The translations under genes and the position numbers were made by a program. Below are positions 57,343 to 64,000 of a DNA stretch of 64,000 bases, piece by piece. The stretch's first letter is position 1. Every line of letters starts with the position of its first letter. The notes beneath the pieces are model-generated. The model saw only the letters and a program-made list of their open reading frames with translations. It was not told where the DNA came from and searched no databases. The DNA is from Caulobacteraceae bacterium (GTDB lineage Bacteria > Pseudomonadota > Alphaproteobacteria > Caulobacterales > Caulobacteraceae): the NCBI GenBank assembly GCA_027489335.1, contig JAIXZX010000009.1, forward strand, positions 1 through 64,000, given 5' to 3'.

Positions 57343-58809
57343 CTACTGCGGGCCGGGCGTCTCGATCCCGTCAGCGCCGGCTTCGGCCGCCAGCTTGCGG
57401 ACAGAGGCCTCATGCTTGTCGCGGGTGATGCTGTAGAAGGCGACGAAGCCTACTGCGGCGGCCAGCAGGGCGCCCAGCAGCGGCACGTAGAGCATCCCCA
57501 GATTGCGGATCACCTCTTCAGGCACTTCGCCTGGCCGGGCGTCCTGCGGGAAGGCGATGGCCAGCAGGATCATGCTGGAGGCGAAGATCCCGATGCCCGA
57601 GACCGACTTGTTGACGAAGCTGGCGGCGGCGAAGAACAGCCCCTCCGAGCGCCGGCCGGTCTTCAGCTCGGAATCCTCCACCACGTCGGCGATCATCGAG
57701 GAGATGAGGATCGAGGCCGTGATCGAAAGCCCCGTGGACAGCATGGTCTGGACGAACAGGATCGGAATGATCACCGGGTTGTCGTTGTCGGGGAAAACGC
57801 CGAACAGCCGCAGGGTGATCGGCGCCGAGCCCACAAAAAAGGACAGCACCTTGGCCAGCTGGGCGGCGTTCTTCTTGCCCATGCGCAGCGAGAGCGGCGC
57901 GGCCAGGCCGAAGGCGATCGCCGCGGAGATGAAGTTGGCCACCGCAAACAGCGAGATCTCGACCGCCGACAGTTCCCAGAAATAGGTGTTGAAATAGAGG
58001 TTGAGCGACAGGACCAGGCCGCCCGCCATGGCGTTGAACAGGCCTGCCATGATCAGGACCAGGAAGGAGCGGTTGGACAGGGTGCCGGCCATCTCCTTGA
58101 TCACCTGGACCACGGTCAGCTTGCGCTTGGGCGGGGTGACCAGCTCAGGAATATGCCGGTGGGTGCCGATGGCTGACACCAGGATCGCCAGCAGCATGAC
58201 CCCGGCCGCGGTGGTCCCATAGGCCACATAGCCATCGGGATTCAGCTGGCCCACCGGATGTTCGGCGCTGGGGCGCAGGAAGACCTGAAAGGCCAGCAGG
58301 GTCATGGTCAGCCCGCCCCACCAGGCGAAGAAGTAGCGGTAGCTGAGCACCTTGGTGCGCTCGTCATAGTCCGAGGTCAGCTCGGCGGCGAGCGCCGTGG
58401 AGGGGATCTCATAGAGGGTGATGAAGGTGCGGATCATCACCGCCACCACCAGCAGATAGACGAACAGGCCAGTCTGGGAGAGCTCGGGCGGATTCCACAG
58501 CAGGCCGTAGGTGATCGCCACCGGAATGGCTGAGGCGTACATGAACGGGTGCCGGCGGCCCCAGCGGGAACGCCAGTTGTCTGAAACCTGGCCGATCAGC
58601 GGGTCGGAAATGGCGTCGAAGATCATGGCGATCATGATCACCAGCCCCACCATGTGGGCCGGCATGCCGATGACCTGATTGTAGAAGATCAGCAGAAGGT
58701 AGGAGAAACCCTGGTCCTTCACCCCGAAGGCGACGGTGCCGAAGCCATAGAACAGCTTGGTGGGCAGGCTGAGCTTCTTTGGCGCGGGGCGGACGGCGCT
58801 TTCAGTCAC
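57343..58809 (-). CDS. MFS transporter, GPH (MelB-like) family, paralogue 1
   Basis: 488 aa from GTG 58809 (AAGGA 7 nt upstream). About 12 hydrophobic segments; TM2-3 region FDAISDPLIGQVSDNWRSRW followed by GRRHPFMYASAIPVA is the GPH cation-symporter signature. It is the most divergent of three adjacent paralogues. The substrate (sugar, glycoside or similar) is unknown. Confidence 0.87.
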   Translation of the reverse strand: MTESAVRPAPKKLSLPTKLFYGFGTVAFGVKDQGFSYLLLIFYNQVIGMPAHMVGLVIMIAMIFDAISDPLIGQVSDNWRSRWGRRHPFMYASAIPVAITYGLLWNPPELSQTGLFVYLLVVAVMIRTFITLYEIPSTALAAELTSDYDERTKVLSYRYFFAWWGGLTMTLLAFQVFLRPSAEHPVGQLNPDGYVAYGTTAAGVMLLAILVSAIGTHRHIPELVTPPKRKLTVVQVIKEMAGTLSNRSFLVLIMAGLFNAMAGGLVLSLNLYFNTYFWELSAVEISLFAVANFISAAIAFGLAAPLSLRMGKKNAAQLAKVLSFFVGSAPITLRLFGVFPDNDNPVIIPILFVQTMLSTGLSITASILISSMIADVVEDSELKTGRRSEGLFFAAASFVNKSVSGIGIFASSMILLAIAFPQDARPGEVPEEVIRNLGMLYVPLLGALLAAAVGFVAFYSITRDKHEASVRKLAAEAGADGIETPGPQ

Positions 58810-58926
58810 GGGGCATCCTTGGGCCAGACGCGACCCGGGCGGCCGCAGAAGAGTGACCCTAGGGCCAGGCCGCATCTAGGTCTGGTCCGGGACCGCGGGC
58901 AAGACCGCAGTCCCGGATGTTGTGAC

Positions 58927-60444
58927 TCAGGCGCCGGTGACCGGCGGGGCGTTGGGACCGGCCGGGGTCGTGCCACCGGCGGCCTGGGCCCGCAGGGCGG
59001 TCTCCTCCAGCTTGCGCAGGTTCTCCTCGTGGGTCGCCTTGTCGATCTTGAACATGAACAGGCAGCCGATGGCGATGGCGTAGAAGAACAGCAGGGTCGG
59101 CAGATAGATCAGCGCCATATTGCGCAGCACCTCGTCGTCCACCCCGCCGCGGACGGCGTTCTGCGGGAAGGCGACGAAGGCCAGCACCGCGCCGGAGACG
59201 AAGACGCCGACGCCTGAGACCACCTTCTTGAACAGGTTGTCGAAGGAAAACAGCAGGCCCTCCGACCGGCGGCCGGTCTTGACCTCGGAGTCCTCGACCA
59301 CGTCGGCGATCATCGAGGCCAGCATGACGCCGGTCATCATGGCCATGGCGCCATTGGCGATGACATCGACGAACAGGATCCAGAACAGCAGGTCGGTGCC
59401 GTTGGCCGGCATCCAGCCCAGCAGGCGCAGGGCGATAGGGCCCAACAGGGCCACCACGGCGCCGGCGAACATGGAGATGGCGCCGTTCCGCTTGCCCATC
59501 TTGGCCGCCACCTTGGGGGCCAGGGATACGCCCATGACGCTGGCGATCACCCCAGCCACGGTGAGCAGGGACAACTGGGTCTGGGTCAGCTCCCAGAAGT
59601 AGAGGAAGAAGTAGAGCTCAAGCCCGCCTTTCACCCCCAGGGACATGGACATGAACATGCCCGAGATCGTCAGCACCACGAAGGAGCGGTTGTTCAGGGT
59701 GTGGGCGACCTCTCGGGCCATGCCGATGAAGGTGATCTTCCGTGTCGGCGGCTTGCGCAGCTCGGGGATATGCTTGTGGGTCCCGGCGGTGGAGGCCAGG
59801 ATGATGATGAAGATCAGCACCGCGGCGCAGAGTGCGTAGCTGAAATAGCCCTCGCGGGCCAGAACGCCGCCGGTCCCATTGGGGCCTTCCCGCAGGAAGA
59901 CCTGATAGGCCAGCAGGGTCATGCCCAGGCCCCCGGCCACGCCGAAGAACCCGCGCAGGGCGATCAGGCTGGTCCGATCGTCATAGTTCTTGGCCAGTTC
60001 CGGAGCGAGCGCCGAGGAGGGCAGTTCAAAGAAGGTGTCGAACAGGCGGATCACCAGCAGGCAGGTCAGCATGTAGCCGAAGATCTGCGCGTTCTCCCAA
60101 CCGACCGGCGGGTTCCAGATCAGGAAGAAGGCGATCGCCACAGGCAGGGCCGACAGATACATGAACGGGTGTCGCCGGCCCCATTTGGACCGGAAATTGT
60201 CCGAGATCTGACCCACCATGGGATCGACGAAGGCGTCGAAGATCAGGGCGAACATGATGGCCGTGGAGACCATCTGCGGCGGCAGACCGATCACCTGATT
60301 GTAGAACAGCAGCAGGAAGGTCGAGAGCCCGCGCTGCTTGATGGCGCTGGCGGCCCCGCCGGCCCCGTAGAGGATTCGCGTGGTGAGGCTCAGCCGGCGG
60401 TCAGCGGTCGCGGCCGGGGTGGCCTGGTCGGTCAGGTCGGTCAC
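58927..60444 (-). CDS. MFS transporter, GPH (MelB-like) family, paralogue 2
   Basis: 505 aa. Same signature FDAFVDPMVGQISDNFRSKW and GRRHPFMYLSALPVAI as its neighbours, with ELPSSALAPELAKNYDDRTS and the conserved IADVVEDSEVKTGRRSEGLL. Highly similar to paralogue 3; the two clearly arose by duplication. It starts 12 nt after paralogue 3, so they form an operon. Confidence 0.9.
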   Translation of the reverse strand: MTDLTDQATPAATADRRLSLTTRILYGAGGAASAIKQRGLSTFLLLFYNQVIGLPPQMVSTAIMFALIFDAFVDPMVGQISDNFRSKWGRRHPFMYLSALPVAIAFFLIWNPPVGWENAQIFGYMLTCLLVIRLFDTFFELPSSALAPELAKNYDDRTSLIALRGFFGVAGGLGMTLLAYQVFLREGPNGTGGVLAREGYFSYALCAAVLIFIIILASTAGTHKHIPELRKPPTRKITFIGMAREVAHTLNNRSFVVLTISGMFMSMSLGVKGGLELYFFLYFWELTQTQLSLLTVAGVIASVMGVSLAPKVAAKMGKRNGAISMFAGAVVALLGPIALRLLGWMPANGTDLLFWILFVDVIANGAMAMMTGVMLASMIADVVEDSEVKTGRRSEGLLFSFDNLFKKVVSGVGVFVSGAVLAFVAFPQNAVRGGVDDEVLRNMALIYLPTLLFFYAIAIGCLFMFKIDKATHEENLRKLEETALRAQAAGGTTPAGPNAPPVTGA

Positions 60445-60456
60445 GGTGATTTCCTA

Positions 60457-61977
60457 TCAGGCCTTTGAACCCAGGGGCGGCGTCGCGCCTCCGGGAAGGA
60501 TGTCGGTGCTGGCGTCGCGCGCTTCCTGGGCGGCCGCGGTCGCCTTGGCGCCGGCCTCGTCCAGGATGCGTAGATTGTCCTCGTGCTTGGCCTGGTCGAT
60601 GTTGAACATCGAAAGGCAGACGATCCCCATGCCGTAGAGCAGGGTGACCAGGGGCAGATAGATCAGGCCCATGTTCTGCAGGATCTCGGGATCCACCCCG
60701 CCCCGGCGCGCCCCTTCGGGGAAGCTGACCAGGCTGAGCACGGCGCCGGCGATGAAGATGCCGACCCCGGACACGATCTTCTTGAAGAGGTTGTCGGCCG
60801 ACATCAGCAGGCCTTCAGAGCGGCGGCCGGTCTTGACCTCGGCGTCCTCGACCACGTCGGCGACCATGGAGACCAGCATCACGCCGGTGGCCACCGCCAT
60901 GCCGGAATTGAAGAAGGTCTCGGTCAGCAGAATCCAGAACAGCAGGTCGGTGCCGTTGGGCGGCATCAGCCCGATGAGGCGCAGGGTGATGGGCGTGATG
61001 CCGACGGCGAGCGCGCTGGCGAACATCAGGATCGCCCCGCGCTTCTTGCCCAGCAGTCGGGCGATGTGGGGGGCGACCAGCACCCCGCCCAGACTGCCGG
61101 CCACGCTGACGGCGGTCAGGATGGCCAGCTGGCTCTGGGTCAGTTCCCAGAAATAGAGGGCGAAATAGATCTCCAGGCCGTTCTTCGACCCCGCCGCCAC
61201 CGCGATGAACATGCCGGTCAGGGTGGCGATGACGAAAGCCCGGTTGTTGAGGGTATGCGCCACCTCTCTGGCCATGGCCTTGAGCGTGATTTTCCGCGTC
61301 GGCGGCTGGCTCAGATAGGGGATGCGGTTGTGGGTGCCGGCCGTCGAAACCAGGATGACCACGAAGATCAGGACCGCCGAGACGGCTGAGAAGGCGAAAT
61401 AGCCGTCCCGGGCCAGGATCCCGCCGGTCCCATCGGGGTTCTCGGCCAGGAAGTACTGATAGGCCGCCACCGTCATGCCCAGGCCCCCCACCACGGTGAA
61501 GAAGGCGCGCATGGAGATCAGGCTGGTGCGTTCGTTGTAGTCTCGGGTCAGTTCCGGGGCGAGCGCCGAGGAGGGCAGCTCAAAGAAGGTGTCGAACAGG
61601 CGCACCGTCAGCAGGCAGGCCACCAGCCAGATGACGATGGCCTCGTCGCTCCAGCCCCCGGGCGGATTCCACAGAAGGAAATAGGCGACCGAGACCGGCA
61701 GGGCGGCGGCGTACATGAAGGGGTGACGGCGGCCGAACTTGGATCGGAAGTTGTCCGACACCTGCCCCACCAGGGGGTCGACGAAGGCGTCGAAGATCAG
61801 CGCGACCATCAGCACCCCCGACACCGTCGCCGGGGGCAGGCCCACCACCTGATTGTAGAAAATCATCAGGAAGGTGGCGAGACCACGGCCCTTGACCGCA
61901 TTGGCCACGGCGCCGAGGGCGTAGAACAGCTTGGTGTGCAGCTTCAGAGGGGGAACCTCTGAGGGGATCGCCGTCAT
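60457..61977 (-). CDS. MFS transporter, GPH (MelB-like) family, paralogue 3
   Basis: 506 aa from ATG 61977 (MTAIPSEVPP). FDAFVDPLVGQVSDNFRSKF and GRRHPFMYAAALPVSVAY, ELPSSALAPELTRDYNERTS, IADVVEDAEVKTGRRSEGLL-like loop. First gene of the three-transporter run. No catabolic enzyme or sugar kinase is adjacent, so the substrate cannot be inferred from context. Confidence 0.9.
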   Translation of the reverse strand: MTAIPSEVPPLKLHTKLFYALGAVANAVKGRGLATFLMIFYNQVVGLPPATVSGVLMVALIFDAFVDPLVGQVSDNFRSKFGRRHPFMYAAALPVSVAYFLLWNPPGGWSDEAIVIWLVACLLTVRLFDTFFELPSSALAPELTRDYNERTSLISMRAFFTVVGGLGMTVAAYQYFLAENPDGTGGILARDGYFAFSAVSAVLIFVVILVSTAGTHNRIPYLSQPPTRKITLKAMAREVAHTLNNRAFVIATLTGMFIAVAAGSKNGLEIYFALYFWELTQSQLAILTAVSVAGSLGGVLVAPHIARLLGKKRGAILMFASALAVGITPITLRLIGLMPPNGTDLLFWILLTETFFNSGMAVATGVMLVSMVADVVEDAEVKTGRRSEGLLMSADNLFKKIVSGVGIFIAGAVLSLVSFPEGARRGGVDPEILQNMGLIYLPLVTLLYGMGIVCLSMFNIDQAKHEDNLRILDEAGAKATAAAQEARDASTDILPGGATPPLGSKA

Positions 61978-62428
61978 TAAAGTCTCCGGCCAATGCAAAA
62001 GCGGCGCAAAGCCTGTCGGCTACGCCCGGACGCCGGGTTTTGAAATTCATATGCCGCGGGCGGATGCTGCGCTGGGCGCAGCCTTCCACTCCCGCCCGCA
62101 AGAAATTTGCGGATCAATGCGCAGTCCTCCCTGCCGAACCTCAATCGGGTTCGATCATTCTTGTGTCGCGTCCGGTCCCGGGACCCGGCGTCACCGCCCC
62201 AGGACCACTCACGGCGCAAGCGTGGGCGAGGCCTATCGCAGCGTCAACGCTTATGATCTTACAAGACTGACACAAACTAACCCTTGGCCCACAACGGGTT
62301 GAGGCTGATCGCGCAATCGACCTGGAGCGGCGCCCAGCTTAACTTCCCGCAAGGGGCGATCCTTCGCCGCCGACCAGAGGCGCTCCATATTCTTGGGCAG
62401 GGTACAGGCCGCGGGAGAGCGGGCCCGG
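61978..62428. other. 451-bp intergenic stretch without a gene
   Basis: No supported ORF, tRNA or terminator. It holds a 6-bp inverted repeat CGAACC-TCAATCG-GGTTCG (62135-62153), which may be an operator for the transporter run starting at 61977. It also contains the region downstream of the quinone oxidoreductase. Confidence 0.5.
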
Positions 62429-63418
62429 TCAGGGCTTGAGCATGATCTTGCCCAGATGGCCGCCGGCCTCCAGGGCGGCATGGGCGTCGGCCGCCTGTTC
62501 GAGGGGGAAGACGCTGTCGATCTGCGGGCGCAACTGACCCGCCGCGATCCATGGCCAGACCGTCGCCTCGACCGCGGCGGCGAGGCGCGCCTTTTCGTCG
62601 GCCGAGCGGGGCCGAAGGGTCGAGCCGGTGACGACAGCCCGCTTCATCATCAAGGCGCCGATGTTGAGGTCCACCTTGCCGCCGGCCTGGGCGGCGATGA
62701 AAACGATGCGGCCGCCGGTCTTCAGGGCGGCCAGGTCCTTGGCGAAATAGTCGCCGCCGACCATGTCCAGCACCACGTTACAGCCGCCATCGGCCAGGGC
62801 GACCTCGGCGAAGTCCTGGGCGGTGGTGTCGATGGCGATGTCGGCGCCTAGCTCCAGGGCCTGCCGCGCCTTGTCGGCGCCGCGGGCGGTGGCGATCACG
62901 CGGGCGCCTGCAGCTTTCGCCATCTGTATCGCTGTTGTCCCGATCCCGGACGTGGCGCCATGCACCATCAGGGTCTCACCGGCCTTCAGCGCCCCATGCT
63001 CGAACACGTTGGCGAAGACGGTGAACACGGTCTCAGGCAGGCCCGCGGCTTCCAGGGCGCTGAGGCCTGCGGGGAGCGGCAGGGCGTGGCGGGCGTCGCA
63101 GACGGCGTACTGGGCGTAGCCGCCGCCGCCGAGCAGGGCGCAGACCCTGTCACCGGGCTGCCAGCGTCCGGCGCCCACGATGACCTCGCCGGCCACCTCC
63201 AGGCCCATGGTCTGCGGCGCGCCGGGAGGCGGCGGATAGAAGCCCGCCCGCTGGGCGATATCGGGACGATTGACGCCGGCGGCCTCGACCCGGATCAGGA
63301 TCTGGCCTGGGCCAGGGGTCGGGGTGGGCAGGGTCACGGGATGCAGGGCGCTGGCGGGCCCCTTGTCATCTCTGATGGCGATGGCCGTCATCTGGTCGGG
63401 AACAGTCGCTTGCGCCAT
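62429..63418 (-). CDS. NAD(P)H-quinone oxidoreductase (zeta-crystallin/QorA type)
   Basis: 329 aa from ATG 63418 (GGAGG 7 nt upstream). MDR fold without structural zinc ligands: RVEAAGVNRPDIAQRAGFYP, GLEVAGEV, and cofactor site HGATSGIGTTAIQMAKAAGA. It reduces quinones, one or two electrons, with NADPH. The start chosen drops an unconserved 24-residue extension. Confidence 0.9.
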   Translation of the reverse strand: MAQATVPDQMTAIAIRDDKGPASALHPVTLPTPTPGPGQILIRVEAAGVNRPDIAQRAGFYPPPPGAPQTMGLEVAGEVIVGAGRWQPGDRVCALLGGGGYAQYAVCDARHALPLPAGLSALEAAGLPETVFTVFANVFEHGALKAGETLMVHGATSGIGTTAIQMAKAAGARVIATARGADKARQALELGADIAIDTTAQDFAEVALADGGCNVVLDMVGGDYFAKDLAALKTGGRIVFIAAQAGGKVDLNIGALMMKRAVVTGSTLRPRSADEKARLAAAVEATVWPWIAAGQLRPQIDSVFPLEQAADAHAALEAGGHLGKIMLKP

Positions 63419-63504
63419 CGTCGTCGCCTCCACGTGCTTGCGCCCGAGCGGCGCAGGGGGTTGGATAAACCGCTCCGGGGGCCTGGGCAAAGAGAGGGCA
63501 GAGC

Positions 63505-63702
63505 ATGGAAGAACCGGCGGAAGTCCGACTGGGGCGCGGCCAGCGCCTGATCGAGGTCACGCGAGAGGACCTCGAGCTCTATGGCGTGGAGGAACTGGAG
63601 GCGCGGGTTGAGGTGCTGGAGGCCGAGATCGCCCGCACCCGGGGCTTCATTGACAAGAAACGGGCCGGTCGCGCGGCCGCCGACGCGTTATTCCGCAGCT
63701 AG
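63505..63702 (+). CDS. DUF1192 family protein
   Basis: 65 aa. ITREDLELYGVEELEARVEVLEAEI-type sequence (here EVTREDLELYGVEELEARVE) with a helical C-terminus is typical of this short alphaproteobacterial family. Function unknown. It lies directly before the RcdA-like gene, as is often seen in Caulobacterales. Confidence 0.88.
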   Translation: MEEPAEVRLGRGQRLIEVTREDLELYGVEELEARVEVLEAEIARTRGFIDKKRAGRAAADALFRS

Positions 63703-63823
63703 GGCGATCCCCCATGGTGGGGAGTGACGTCGCGTCGCGCGGCCCGATATGGCATGGGGGTTGCAAGTCGGACGCTATCGGACGATCGGTTCGTACAGTG
63801 TCTGGCAGGGGCTTGGAAAATCG

Positions 63824-64000
63824 ATGAGCGAACTCACCGCATTGGCGAAACCCTGGCGTGGCGACGTGATCGCCGACTTCGCCCGCTCGGAGCTGTTTGA
63901 GCGCACGTTCCAGGAAGGCATGGACCTGGTCGAGGAGACCGCGGCCTATCTCGACGGCGGCGGTCGTCAGGAATCCAAGCGCCTGGATCGCAGCGCAGCC
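63824..64000 (+). CDS. rcdA: RcdA/DUF1465-like protein, N-terminal part (runs off window)
   Basis: 59 codons from ATG 63824, found by direct translation. The sequence FERTFQEGMDLVEETAAYLD followed by GGGRQESKRLDR matches the start of the DUF1465 family, which includes Caulobacter RcdA, an adaptor that brings CtrA and other substrates to ClpXP in the cell cycle. Full length is about 170-180 aa. The rest lies beyond the window. Confidence 0.78.
   Translation, partial: MSELTALAKPWRGDVIADFARSELFERTFQEGMDLVEETAAYLDGGGRQESKRLDRSAA

Overview
This window is high-GC alphaproteobacterial chromosome. It carries a fabA-fabB-fabI operon, dnaK/dnaJ, a thioredoxin-TPR CnoX protein, a large TonB-dependent receptor, a CtrA-like box upstream of ftsK, a DUF1192 gene and the start of an rcdA/DUF1465 gene. 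Together these point to Caulobacterales, probably Phenylobacterium or a close relative. The genus is inference; I could not run a search.

Region 1, about 1-8,640, is an accessory island with visibly lower GC than the rest. It ends beside the 3' end of a tRNA-Gly gene (8688-8762). On the minus strand it holds a tight four-gene operon: a PLD-nuclease/SNF2 helicase fusion, a type ISP-like adenine methyltransferase, a helical protein whose C-terminus carries a GrpE-like motif, and an Hsp70-like ATPase. The Hsp70-like gene breaks off after about 95 residues at the left end of an IS3-family element that runs off the window. I read this as a defence or restriction-like cassette with its own chaperone module, inactivated or altered by the insertion. 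It is the most interesting part of the window.

Region 2, 8.8-21.2 kb, is core genome: a DUF6065-type protein, a ProXp-type tRNA editing protein, CnoX, a Lon-substrate-binding-domain protein, Trm112, and a UbiH-type hydroxylase divergent from an EmrA-EmrB-TetR efflux operon. The efflux promoter region has two near-identical palindromic operators, a possible seven-residue leader peptide and a hairpin. The fabA-fabB-fabI operon, an SH3-like secreted protein and a D-2-hydroxyacid dehydrogenase follow.

Region 3, 21.2-40.2 kb, holds a HAD phosphatase, MutS, a Baeyer-Villiger-type monooxygenase, DnaJ, DnaK, a HExxH protein, AlkB, a secreted dienelactone-hydrolase-like enzyme, a DUF502 membrane protein, FtsK, an SDR overlapping an Fe-S (6-4) photolyase, DUF454, MarR and a small hypothetical protein. 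Dispersed intergenic repeats lie around mutS and before dnaJ.

Region 4, 40.2-64 kb, is mixed: a single-domain response regulator, a cysteine-rich Sel1 protein, XRE-cupin and WYL regulators, a YbaK protein, a TetR next to a TonB-dependent receptor with a palindromic operator between them, and a Thr-Pro-linker autotransporter-like protein. Then come Dps with DUF2061, a beta-oxidation pair (multifunctional FadB/FadJ type plus thiolase), an SDR, a fused tandem TetR, three consecutive paralogous GPH/MelB-type MFS transporters, a quinone oxidoreductase, DUF1192 and the start of rcdA. No rRNA, CRISPR array or prophage was seen.
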